Assembly (NCBI RefSeq): GCF_000974985.2 | Contig: NZ_LAVA02000059.1 | Span: 1 to 32,610 of the forward strand | Direction: 5' to 3' | Source: Streptomyces mangrovisoli | GTDB taxonomy: Bacteria; Actinomycetota; Actinomycetes; Streptomycetales; Streptomycetaceae | Length of the DNA stretch: 32,610 bases | Program-made: the position numbers and the translations under genes | The notes under the pieces: generated by a model | Seen by the model: the letters and a program-made list of their open reading frames with translations, nothing else | Database searches by the model: none | Told to the model about the DNA's origin: nothing | Part shown: positions 16,139 through 23,701 of the stretch, in pieces | Numbering within the stretch: position 1 is the stretch's first letter | Layout of the letters: each line of letters starts with the position of its first letter

Positions 16139-17655
16139 GCGTGACCGCCTTCACCCCGGAGACCGAGGCGCGCTTCGCCCTGGCCCGCCAGGTGGCCGAC
16201 GCCGTGCTCTTCGAGGGATACGTGCTCTACCCCTACCGGGCCTCCGCCGCGAAGAACCGGCTGCGCTGGCAGTTCGGCGTCCTCGTGCCGCCCGCCTGGG
16301 GCGCCGACCGCGACGAGAACGACTTCCAGCACACCGAATGCCTCATGGAACCGAAGGCGGACGCCACCCTGGCGGTCGAACTGCGGTTCCTGCGCGCCAG
16401 GCGGCGCACCGTCCAACGCCTGGGCGCCGACGGCGACTTCGAGACCGTACCCGAACTGCGCCTGACCGACCGGGTGCTGGTCCCCTGGGACGAGGGCGTC
16501 GAGGAGCGCGTCGAGGCGGTCGTGCCGGTCGCGGACCTGCTCGAGGGCGATGTGACCGTCCCCTTCGAGCGGCTCGCGGGCGAGGACGGCGAGACCGTGT
16601 ACGACGACAACGGCCGGCCCGTCGGTCGCACGCTGCGCCGCTACGAGGAGATCGGCGGCGTCCTGCGCCTCTCCGCCCAGGAACTCCCCGGCCCCTACCG
16701 GGTGATGAGGCTGACGGTGGTGGTGGAGAACACCAGCCGCTGGGCCCCGCCCGAGGGGAGGGCCGCCGAACGCGACGCCGCCCTCACCCGCTCGCTCGTC
16801 GCCACCCATCTGCTGATGGCGCTGAGCCCCGGCTCGTTCCTGTCCATGACCGACCCGCCCGAGTGGGCCAAGGGCGCGGTCGCCTCCTGCCGCAACCTGC
16901 ACACCTGGCCCGTCCTGGCCGGCGAACCCGGCCGCGCGGACGTGGTCCTGTCCTCGCCGATCATCCTGGAGGACCACCCGGCCATCGCGCCCGAGAGCCC
17001 CGGCGCGCTGTACGACGCCACCGAGATCGACGAGATCCTCGCGCTGCGCACGGCAGCCCTCACCGACGAGGAGAAGCGTGAGGCGCGGGGCACCGACGAG
17101 CGCGCGGCCGCCGTGATCGACCTGGCCGACTCGCTGCCCGCCGAGGTGATGGAGCGGCTGCACGGGGCCGTGCGCGGGCTGCGGGAGGTGACCCGGACCC
17201 CGTCCCCGGCGGGCGTCGCGACCGCACCCGGAGGGTCGTCGGACCCGTTCCCGGGCGAACCCGGCCCCGTCTCGACCGACCTGCCCTGGTGGGACCCGGC
17301 GAGCGACGCGGGCTTCGACCCTGGGCGCGACCACGTCGTGGTGGAGGGCCGCGAGATCCGTGCCGGCAGCCGGGTCGTGCTCCGGCCCGGCCTGCGCCGC
17401 AGCGACGCCCAGGACCTCTTCCTCGACGGCCGCACAGCGACGGTCGAGGCCGTCCTGCACGACGTCGACGGCGCGGTGCACCTCGCGGTGACCGTCGACG
17501 GCGACCCGGGGGCCGAGATCCGGCGCGAGCAGGGCCGGTTCCTGTACTTCCAGCCGGACGAGGTCGCGCTGCCGGAGGACGCCCCGGGCGTCTCGGGCGC
17601 CGTGGACGGGGAGGATGCCGTGGACGGCGCGGTCGTCGTGGAGGGCGGGGTATGA
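16135..17655 (+). CDS. Uncharacterised hydrogenase-cluster protein, 506 residues
   Basis: The family is not recognised. The protein opens with ARQVADAVLFEGYVLYPYRA and KNRLRWQFGVLVPP, motifs that look conserved and structural. A beta-rich body follows (to about 200), then ATHLLMALSPGSFLSMTDPP (about 225-243). A helical region with DLADSLPAEVMERLHGAVR (about 325-345) and a Pro/Gly linker lead to a separate small C-terminal domain starting DHVVVEGREIRAGSRVVLRP (about 398-490). That last domain looks like a small beta-barrel carrying a DGDPGAEIRREQGRFLYFQPDE stretch. No cofactor-binding motif was seen. GGAAGGAG precedes the ATG, which also overlaps the previous stop; the stop overlaps the protease start. 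Function is unknown, but it is clearly part of the hydrogenase operon. Confidence 0.75.
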   Translation: MSVTAFTPETEARFALARQVADAVLFEGYVLYPYRASAAKNRLRWQFGVLVPPAWGADRDENDFQHTECLMEPKADATLAVELRFLRARRRTVQRLGADGDFETVPELRLTDRVLVPWDEGVEERVEAVVPVADLLEGDVTVPFERLAGEDGETVYDDNGRPVGRTLRRYEEIGGVLRLSAQELPGPYRVMRLTVVVENTSRWAPPEGRAAERDAALTRSLVATHLLMALSPGSFLSMTDPPEWAKGAVASCRNLHTWPVLAGEPGRADVVLSSPIILEDHPAIAPESPGALYDATEIDEILALRTAALTDEEKREARGTDERAAAVIDLADSLPAEVMERLHGAVRGLREVTRTPSPAGVATAPGGSSDPFPGEPGPVSTDLPWWDPASDAGFDPGRDHVVVEGREIRAGSRVVLRPGLRRSDAQDLFLDGRTATVEAVLHDVDGAVHLAVTVDGDPGAEIRREQGRFLYFQPDEVALPEDAPGVSGAVDGEDAVDGAVVVEGGV

Positions 17656-18359
17656 ACGTCGCCGAGCCGGGCGGACCCGCGCCCGATGCGGAGCCGGGCG
17701 GACCCGGTGCCGCCGTCGAGGGGGACGGCCCGACCCGCGTCGCCGAGCCGGGCGGGCCGATGCCCACAGCCCGGCGGGACGGGCCGACGCGTGCGGCCGC
17801 GGCGGACCGGCCGACGGGCGACGAAGGCCCGGTCGGGCGGGTGCTCGTCGCCGGGATCGGCAACATCTTCCTCGGCGACGACGGCTTCGGCGTCGAGGCC
17901 GCCCGCGCGCTGTCCGCCCGGCGACTGCCCGCCCACATCGAGGTCGCCGACATCGGCGTGCGCGGCGTGCATCTCGCCTACCAGCTCCTCGACGGCTACG
18001 ACACCCTCGTGCTCGTCGACGCCACCACCCGGGGCGGCGACCCCGGCACGCTCTACGTCATCGAGCACACGGACGCCGGCACCGCCCCCGGCGCGCTGGA
18101 CGGCCACCGGATGACCCCCGACGCCGTCCTCGGCCTGCTCGGCACCCTCTGCGCGGGCACCGGCGCCGAACCGCCCCGCCGCACCCTGGTCGTCGGCTGC
18201 GAACCGGCCCTGGTCGACGAGGGGATCGGGCTCAGCCCCGCCGTCGCCGCCGCCGTACCGCAGGCCGTACGGCTCGTCGAGGAACTGCTGGACGTGCACC
18301 CGCGGCCCGCGTCACGGCCACCGGCCGTGGGCACCGCCCCCACCCACGCCGCGAAGTGA
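17652..18359 (+). CDS. [NiFe]-hydrogenase maturation endopeptidase
   Basis: The gene encodes 235 residues. The catalytic domain starts near residue 62 with VLVAGIGNIFLGDDGFGVE, the family's nickel-sensing motif (Asp76, Asp77). DIGVRG and the DATTRGGDPGTLYVIE stretch follow, then a DGHRM histidine region. The enzyme checks for nickel in the large subunit and removes its C-terminal tail, here predicted after His571. A 60-residue Gly/Pro/Ala-rich N-terminal extension with three copies of EPGGP is unusual for the family (normally about 150-170 residues). The ATG at 17652 overlaps the previous stop, but a later start such as ATG 17760 is possible and would remove most of the extension. Confidence 0.9.
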   Translation: MNVAEPGGPAPDAEPGGPGAAVEGDGPTRVAEPGGPMPTARRDGPTRAAAADRPTGDEGPVGRVLVAGIGNIFLGDDGFGVEAARALSARRLPAHIEVADIGVRGVHLAYQLLDGYDTLVLVDATTRGGDPGTLYVIEHTDAGTAPGALDGHRMTPDAVLGLLGTLCAGTGAEPPRRTLVVGCEPALVDEGIGLSPAVAAAVPQAVRLVEELLDVHPRPASRPPAVGTAPTHAAK

Positions 18360-18369
18360 GGAGACACCC

Positions 18370-18474
18370 ATGAAGAAGGAGATCGTGGCCGGTCTGATGG
18401 CCGCCGTCGCCGCCGCGCTCGTCGTGCAGTCGCTGCCCGACATCAAGCGCTACCTGCGTATCCGCCGCATGTGA
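18370..18474 (+). CDS. Small single-pass membrane peptide, 34 residues (DUF6893-like)
   Basis: The peptide starts MKKEIVAGLMAAVAAALV and ends KRYLRIRRM. A hydrophobic helix of about 17 residues (5-21) is flanked by basic residues, as in a membrane-anchored micropeptide. GAGGAGA ends 6 nt before the ATG, an excellent ribosome-binding site. It sits 10 nt after the protease stop and before a hairpin-rich gap. From memory it fits the DUF6893 small-protein family. Its role is unknown; a membrane tether or stability factor for the hydrogenase is a guess from position. Confidence 0.75.
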   Translation: MKKEIVAGLMAAVAAALVVQSLPDIKRYLRIRRM

Positions 18475-18554
18475 ACCACGCCGGGCCCTTACCCCCGCTC
18501 CGCCGCGCCCGCCACCTCGTTGCGGCGAACGGGCGTACCCCGCCCCCGGGTCAC

Positions 18555-18581
18555 GGCGCGCCGCCCACCGCGCGGCGCGCC
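18555..18581. promoter_or_regulatory. GC-only hairpin upstream of hypA
   Basis: The arms GGCGCGCCGC (18555-18564) and GCGGCGCGCC (18572-18581) are perfectly complementary with a 7-nt loop. It lies in the 173-nt gap between the small membrane peptide and hypA. It could be a partial terminator or an RNA-processing/stability element separating the structural and accessory parts of the operon. Confidence 0.55.
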
Positions 18582-18598
18582 CCCGCCTTCAATGGGGA

Positions 18599-18620
18599 CC
18601 GGCCGCCGCGCGGCGGCCGG
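18599..18620. promoter_or_regulatory. Perfect 22-bp palindrome upstream of hypA
   Basis: The half site CCGGCCGCCGC is followed directly by its complement, 27 nt before the hypA start codon. It could be an operator or, with the preceding hairpin, part of an attenuator. No uridine tract follows it. Confidence 0.5.
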
Positions 18621-18647
18621 AGCGGCCCCGGGCCCGGACGGAGACCC

Positions 18648-19046
18648 ATGCACGAGATGTCCATCGCGCTGGCGGTGATCGGACAGGTGGAGGAGGCGGC
18701 CGAACGGGCCGGCGACGTCACCGCGGTGCGATCGGTCCGCCTGGAGGTGGGCGAACTCGCCGGTGTCGTACCCGACTCGCTCTCCTTCTGCTTCGAACTC
18801 GCCTGCGCCGGGACCCTCCTGGAGGGTGCCGAGCTCCTCGCCGACCCGGTCCCCGGACGCGCCCGCTGCGCGCCCTGCGCCCACGAGTGGGCCGTCGGGA
18901 TGCCGCCGTCACTGACCTGTCCGCGCTGCGGCGGCGCGGCCGGCGACCTGCTGTCCGGCCGCGAACTGCGGATCACCGCCGTCCACTGGGAGGACGGCGC
19001 CACGCCGGCCGCACCCACCCGCGAACCGATCGCCGAGGAGCGCTGA
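18648..19046 (+). CDS. hypA: HypA, hydrogenase nickel-delivery protein
   Basis: The gene encodes 132 residues, starting MHEMSIA; the His2 nickel ligand is in place. The zinc site is made of CAPC (in RARCAPCAHEW) and CPRCGG. The segment SVRLEVGELAGVVPDSLSF is characteristic of the family. HypA works with HypB to insert nickel into the large subunit after the iron centre is in place. A short Ala/Pro/Glu tail follows the conserved body. GGAGA precedes the ATG, and the stop is 3 nt before hypB. Confidence 0.96.
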   Translation: MHEMSIALAVIGQVEEAAERAGDVTAVRSVRLEVGELAGVVPDSLSFCFELACAGTLLEGAELLADPVPGRARCAPCAHEWAVGMPPSLTCPRCGGAAGDLLSGRELRITAVHWEDGATPAAPTREPIAEER

Positions 19047-19049
19047 ACC

Positions 19050-19880
19050 ATGTGCCGTGTGGTCGACCTTCAGCAGGCCGTCCTCGCCCGCAACGACGAG
19101 ACCGCGCATGCCCTGCGCGACGGACTCGCCGCCCGCGGCACCACGATCGTCAACCTCCTCTCCAGCCCCGGCAGCGGCAAGACCGCCCTGCTGGAGGCCG
19201 AGTTGACGCTGGCGCGCGAACGGTCCGTTCCGGTCGCCGCGCTCACCGCCGACCTCGCCACCGAGAACGACGCGGCCCGTCTGGCGCGTTCGGGTGTCCC
19301 GGTCAAGCAGGTCCTCACCGACGGGCTGTGCCACCTGGAGGCCGGGATGCTCTCAGGGCACCTGGTGGGGTGGCTGCCGCAGGACACCCGGCTGCTGTTC
19401 GTGGAGAACGTGGGCAACCTCGTCTGCCCGGCCTCCTACGACCTGGGCGAGACCCTGCGCGTCGTGCTCGCCTCGGTGACGGAGGGCGAGGACAAACCGC
19501 TGAAGTACCCGACCGCCTTCGGCCTCGCGCACCTCGTGATCGTGACCAAGACCGACATCGCCGAGGCGGTCGGCTTCGACGAGGCCGAGTTCCGCGCGAA
19601 CGTCGAACGGGTCAACCCGGGCGTGGACGTGCTGCTCACCTCGGCCCGGGCGGGGCACGGCCGGGGCGTCCTGCTGGACCGGGCCCTGGCGGCGGCGGAG
19701 GGCACCCCGCCGCACCGTCCGGTGATGGCGCAGCCACCGCAGCACACGCACGGCCACGAGCACGGCCAAGCCCACGACCACGGGCATGACCACGGCCAAG
19801 CCCACGACCACGGCCGTGACCACCCCCCGCAGCCCGAACACCCCCTCCCCGCCGACGCGTTGGCCCGGCGCCGGTCGTGA
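19050..19880 (+). CDS. hypB: HypB, nickel-inserting GTPase with C-terminal histidine tail
   Basis: The gene encodes 276 residues. The P-loop is SSPGSGKTA near residues 38-46, the G-domain metal site includes DGLCHLEAGM, and TEGEDKPLKYPTAF is the typical switch region. GTP specificity comes from VTKTD. The enzyme hydrolyses GTP to drive nickel insertion with HypA. The N-terminal CxxCGC motif and histidine stretch of many HypBs are absent (the protein begins MCRVVD). Instead residues 232-258 hold 11 histidines with a repeated HGQAHDHG unit, so nickel storage has moved to the C-terminus. The start follows GAGGAG by 9 nt; the stop overlaps the GTG of hypF. Confidence 0.96.
   Translation: MCRVVDLQQAVLARNDETAHALRDGLAARGTTIVNLLSSPGSGKTALLEAELTLARERSVPVAALTADLATENDAARLARSGVPVKQVLTDGLCHLEAGMLSGHLVGWLPQDTRLLFVENVGNLVCPASYDLGETLRVVLASVTEGEDKPLKYPTAFGLAHLVIVTKTDIAEAVGFDEAEFRANVERVNPGVDVLLTSARAGHGRGVLLDRALAAAEGTPPHRPVMAQPPQHTHGHEHGQAHDHGHDHGQAHDHGRDHPPQPEHPLPADALARRRS
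19743..19823 (+). repeat. His-rich coding repeat in hypB
   Basis: The DNA encoding residues 232-258 contains two near-identical copies of the unit that encodes HGQAHDHG, about 33 bp apart. Such internal repeats can change length by slippage or recombination, altering the number of nickel-binding histidines. Confidence 0.75.
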
Positions 19881-22261
19881 GCACGCCTCCGGCCGCCGTC
19901 GACAGCGGGCCGGCCCTGCGCCGCCGGGTCGTCGTACGCGGAGTGGTGCAGGGCGTCGGCTTCCGGCCGTACGTCCACAACCTGGCCACCTCGCTGTGCC
20001 TCACCGGGCATGTCACCAACACCGCGGACGGCGTCGTCGCCGAGGTCGAGGGCGCGCCCGCCGCCGTGACGCACTTCTGCGACCGGCTCGCGGCGGACGC
20101 CCCGCCGCTCGCCCGCGTCGACACCGTCGACCACCACGACGTACCCGCCGCGGGCGACACCGGGTTCGCCATCCTGGCCTCCCGCTCCGGCGGACCGGCC
20201 CGCACCCTGATCCCGCCGGACACCGCGACCTGCGCCGCCTGTCTGCGCGAACTCGCCGACCCCGCCGACCGGCGGCACCGCCACCCCTTCGTCAACTGCA
20301 CCCACTGCGGGCCGCGTTTCACGATCGTCACCGGGGTGCCGTACGACCGGCGGCAGACCACCATGGGCGCCTTCCCGATGTGCGAGGACTGCGCGCGCGA
20401 GTACGCCGACCCCGCCGACCGGCGCTTCCACGCCCAGCCGGTCGCCTGTCCGGCGTGCGGCCCCCGCCTGCGGCTGCTCGTCCGCGGCGCGCGCCCTGAC
20501 ACGGCGCCCGAACCGGTGGTGGGGGAGGACCCGGTCGAGCGGGCCCGCGCCCTGCTCGCGGACGGCGCGGTCCTCGCGGTGAAGGGACTCGGCGGCTACC
20601 ACCTCGCGTGCGACGCCACGAACCAGGCCGCCGTCGCCCTGCTGCGCCGCCGCAAGGCCCGGGGCGACAAGCCCTTCGCGCTCATGGCCCGGGACGTCGA
20701 GGCCGTCGAACACCTCGTGCGGGTCGGCGAGGAGGAACGCGCCCTGCTGACCGGCGCGGCCCGCCCCATCGTGCTGCTGCGCCGCCGCGGCGGAGGCCTC
20801 GCGGCGGGCGCGCGTCCGGCGGACGCCGTCGCGCCGGGCAGCCCCGACCTCGGCGTGATGCTGCCGTACACCCCGATCCACCATCTGCTGCTCGGACTTC
20901 CGGGCCACCTCGACGGGCTGCCACTGCTCGTCATGACCAGCGGGAACGTCTCCGGCGAGCCCATCGTCACCGACGACGAGGACGCGCTGGAGCGGCTCGC
21001 CCGGCTGGCGGACGCCTGGCTGGCGCACGACCGGCCGATCCATGTGCCGTGCGACGACTCGGTGGTGCGGGTGTGCGACGCCCGCCCGCTGGTCGTCCGG
21101 CGCGCCCGCGGCCACGCGCCGCTCCCGGTCGACCTGCCGGTCCCGGTGCGCCCGGCCCTCGCGGTCGGCGGGGACCTGAAGAACGCGTTCTGCCTCGGCG
21201 AGGGCGGGCGCGCGTGGCTGTCGGCGCACATCGGGGACATGGACGACCTCGCCACCCAGCGCGGGTTCGAGCGGGCCGTGGACCATCTGTCGTCGATCAC
21301 GCCGGTGCTGCCCGAACTGCTGGCGGCCGACCGGCATCCCGGATACCGCTCCGCCCACTGGGCCGAACGCAACGCCGGGGACCGGCCCGTCGTCCGCGTG
21401 CAGCACCATCACGCGCACGTGGCCTCGGCGATGGCCGAGAACGGGTACGACGGCACCCGCCCGGTGATCGGCGTGGCCTTCGACGGCACCGGGTACGGCG
21501 ACGACGGCGCCGTTTGGGGCGGGGAGTTCCTGCTCGCCGACTACGACGGCTTCGGCCGGCTCGGGCACCTCGCGTATGTGCCGCTGCCCGGCGGGGACGC
21601 GGCCGTGCACCGGCCGTACCGGATGGCGCTCGCGCACCTGCGCGCGGCCGGGATCGACTGGTCGGCCGGACTGCCCTGCGTGGACGCCTGCCCGGAAGAG
21701 GAACGCCCCGTGCTGGCAAGGCAGTTGGAGCGGCAGCTCAACTGCGTGCCCACCTCCAGCATGGGCCGCCTCTTCGACGCGGTCTCGTCGCTGGTCGGTG
21801 TCTGCCACCGGTCCGGGTACGAGGCGCAGGCGGCCGTCGAGCTGGAGGCGGCCGCGCTGACCGCGCCCGCCTGGGACGTCGGTGTCTACGAGTTCGCGCT
21901 GCGGCCGGGGACCGGGCCGGCCGCCGACGCGGTCCCCCTGCTCGCCGATCCCGCCCCCGTGCTCGCCGCGATCGTGGCCGAGTTGCGGGCACAGGTGCCG
22001 GTGCCGGTGATCGCCGCCCGCTTCCACCGGGCCGTCGTCGCGCTCGTGCTCCGGCTGTGCCGGGCGGCCCGCGCCCGGCACGGCATCGACACCGTCGCCC
22101 TGACCGGCGGGGTCTTCCTCAACTCGGTCCTCTCCTCGGGCTGTTCCTCGGCCCTGACGGCCGACGGCTTCACGGTGCTGCGCCACCACCTGGTCCCGCC
22201 GGGCGACGGCGGTCTGGCCCTCGGGCAGTTGGTGGTGGCCGCCCGCATCCGCACGTCCTGA
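19877..22261 (+). CDS. hypF: HypF, carbamoyltransferase for cyanide-ligand synthesis
   Basis: The gene encodes 794 residues, full length for the family. An acylphosphatase domain comes first (about 16-100, VVVRGVVQGVGFRPYV). Two zinc-finger pairs follow (Cys119/122 with Cys141/144, and Cys169/172 with Cys191/194). Next is a YrdC-like domain (about 215-400, LGGYHLACDATN and KARGDKPFALM), then a Kae1/TobZ-like domain with QHHHAHVASAMAENG and FDGTGYGDDG. HypF uses carbamoyl phosphate and ATP to put a carbamoyl group on the C-terminal cysteine of HypE. The GTG at 19877 overlaps the hypB stop. Confidence 0.96.
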   Translation: MSTPPAAVDSGPALRRRVVVRGVVQGVGFRPYVHNLATSLCLTGHVTNTADGVVAEVEGAPAAVTHFCDRLAADAPPLARVDTVDHHDVPAAGDTGFAILASRSGGPARTLIPPDTATCAACLRELADPADRRHRHPFVNCTHCGPRFTIVTGVPYDRRQTTMGAFPMCEDCAREYADPADRRFHAQPVACPACGPRLRLLVRGARPDTAPEPVVGEDPVERARALLADGAVLAVKGLGGYHLACDATNQAAVALLRRRKARGDKPFALMARDVEAVEHLVRVGEEERALLTGAARPIVLLRRRGGGLAAGARPADAVAPGSPDLGVMLPYTPIHHLLLGLPGHLDGLPLLVMTSGNVSGEPIVTDDEDALERLARLADAWLAHDRPIHVPCDDSVVRVCDARPLVVRRARGHAPLPVDLPVPVRPALAVGGDLKNAFCLGEGGRAWLSAHIGDMDDLATQRGFERAVDHLSSITPVLPELLAADRHPGYRSAHWAERNAGDRPVVRVQHHHAHVASAMAENGYDGTRPVIGVAFDGTGYGDDGAVWGGEFLLADYDGFGRLGHLAYVPLPGGDAAVHRPYRMALAHLRAAGIDWSAGLPCVDACPEEERPVLARQLERQLNCVPTSSMGRLFDAVSSLVGVCHRSGYEAQAAVELEAAALTAPAWDVGVYEFALRPGTGPAADAVPLLADPAPVLAAIVAELRAQVPVPVIAARFHRAVVALVLRLCRAARARHGIDTVALTGGVFLNSVLSSGCSSALTADGFTVLRHHLVPPGDGGLALGQLVVAARIRTS

Positions 22262-22289
22262 CCCACCCCCCCACAGCTAGGAGAGGCCC

Positions 22290-22571
22290 ATGTGCCTGGC
22301 GGTACCCGGCCGAGTGCTGGAGATCCAGGAACGCGACGGCACCCGGATGGCCACCGTCGACTTCGGCGGCGTGGTCAAGGAGGTGTGCCTGGAGTATCTG
22401 CCGGACCTGTGCGTGGGCGACTACGCCATCGTGCACGTCGGCTTCGCGCTGCAGCGGCTCGACGAGGAGTCGGCCCGCCAGACGCTCGAACTCTTCGCCG
22501 AACTCGGCATGTTGCAGGAGGAGTTCGGGGACCCATGGGAAACGGCCGCGATCGAGGAGGCGGCGAAGTGA
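22290..22571 (+). CDS. hypC: HypC, Fe(CN)2CO assembly chaperone
   Basis: The gene encodes 93 residues and starts with the invariant MCLAVPG, whose Cys2 binds the iron centre. VDFGGVVKEVCLEYLPD and VGDYAIVHVGFALQRLDE are typical of the OB-fold family. HypC forms a complex with HypD and hands the Fe(CN)2CO unit to the large subunit. GGAGAGG lies 4-6 nt before the ATG; the 28-nt gap after hypF is the widest within the hypABFCDE run. The stop overlaps the hypD GTG. Confidence 0.96.
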   Translation: MCLAVPGRVLEIQERDGTRMATVDFGGVVKEVCLEYLPDLCVGDYAIVHVGFALQRLDEESARQTLELFAELGMLQEEFGDPWETAAIEEAAK

Positions 22572-23701
22572 AGTACATCGAGGAGTTCCAGGACCCGGCG
22601 CTGGCGCGCCGGCTGCTGGACGAGATCCATGCCACCGTGACCCGGCCGTGGGCGCTGATGGAGGTGTGCGGCGGACAGACGCACTCCATCATCCGGCACG
22701 GCATCGACCAACTGCTGCCTGAACAGGTCGAGTTGATCCACGGTCCGGGCTGTCCGGTCTGTGTGACCCCGCTGGAGGTCATCGACAAGGCGCTGGAGAT
22801 CGCCTCCCGGCCGGGGGTGATCTTCTGTTCGTTCGGCGACATGCTGCGCGTGCCCGGCACCGACCGCGACCTGTTCCGGGTGCGCAGCGAGGGCGGCGAC
22901 GTCCGGGTGGTCTACTCGCCCCTCGACGCGCTGCGGGTGGCCCAGCAGAACCCCGACCGCGAGGTGGTGTTCTTCGGCATCGGCTTCGAGACGACCGCCC
23001 CGCCCAACGCCATGACGGTCCATCAGGCCCGCAGGCTGGGCATCCGCAACTTCAGCCTGCTGGTCTCGCACGTGCGCGTCCCCCCGGCCATCGAGGCGAT
23101 CATGCAGTCCCCGAGCTGCCGGGTGCAGGGCTTCCTCGCGGCCGGCCACGTGTGCACGGTGATGGGCATGGAGGAGTACCCGCACCTCGCCGAGCAGTAC
23201 AAGGTCCCGATCGTGGTGACCGGCTTCGAGCCGCTGGACATCCTCGAGGGGGTGCGCCGCACCGTCGCCCAGCTGGAGCGGGGCGAGCACACCGTCGACA
23301 ACGCCTACCCGCGCGCGGTGCAGGCCGAGGGCAACCCGGCGGCGCGGGCCATGCTGGAGGACGTCTTCGAGGTCACCGACCGCGCCTGGCGCGGCATCGG
23401 CGTGATCCCCGGCAGCGGCTGGCGGCTGTCCGCGAAGTACCGCGACTACGACGCCGAACTGCGGTTCTCCGTGACGGACATCAACACCTGCGAACCGGCC
23501 GAGTGCCGCAGCGGCGAGGTGCTCCAGGGCCTGCTGAAGCCCTTCCAGTGCGAGGCGTTCGGCACCCTGTGCACCCCCCGCACCCCGCTCGGGGCCACCA
23601 TGGTCTCCAGCGAGGGCGCCTGTGCCGCGTACTACCTCTACCGGCGTCTGGGCACGACCCCGGCTCCGGCGACGCCCAGGGAGGCGACCGGTGTCGTCTG
23701 A
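22568..23701 (+). CDS. hypD: HypD, Fe(CN)2CO assembly iron-sulfur protein
   Basis: The gene encodes 377 residues, starting at a GTG that overlaps the hypC stop (GTGA). Conserved motifs are MEVCGGQTHS (Cys34), GPGCPVCVTP (Cys62, Cys65) and FFGIGFETTAPP. The C-terminal cysteines of the 4Fe-4S cluster lie in NTCEPAEC, PFQCEAFGTLC and GACAAYY. HypD is the scaffold on which cyanide and CO are attached to iron, together with HypC. It overlaps hypE by 11 nt. Confidence 0.96.
   Translation: MKYIEEFQDPALARRLLDEIHATVTRPWALMEVCGGQTHSIIRHGIDQLLPEQVELIHGPGCPVCVTPLEVIDKALEIASRPGVIFCSFGDMLRVPGTDRDLFRVRSEGGDVRVVYSPLDALRVAQQNPDREVVFFGIGFETTAPPNAMTVHQARRLGIRNFSLLVSHVRVPPAIEAIMQSPSCRVQGFLAAGHVCTVMGMEEYPHLAEQYKVPIVVTGFEPLDILEGVRRTVAQLERGEHTVDNAYPRAVQAEGNPAARAMLEDVFEVTDRAWRGIGVIPGSGWRLSAKYRDYDAELRFSVTDINTCEPAECRSGEVLQGLLKPFQCEAFGTLCTPRTPLGATMVSSEGACAAYYLYRRLGTTPAPATPREATGVV

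Noticed and set aside
19436..22189. 917-codon minus-strand open frame opposite hypB and hypF
   Set aside because: It is antisense to well-supported hyp genes and its composition is typical of shadow frames.
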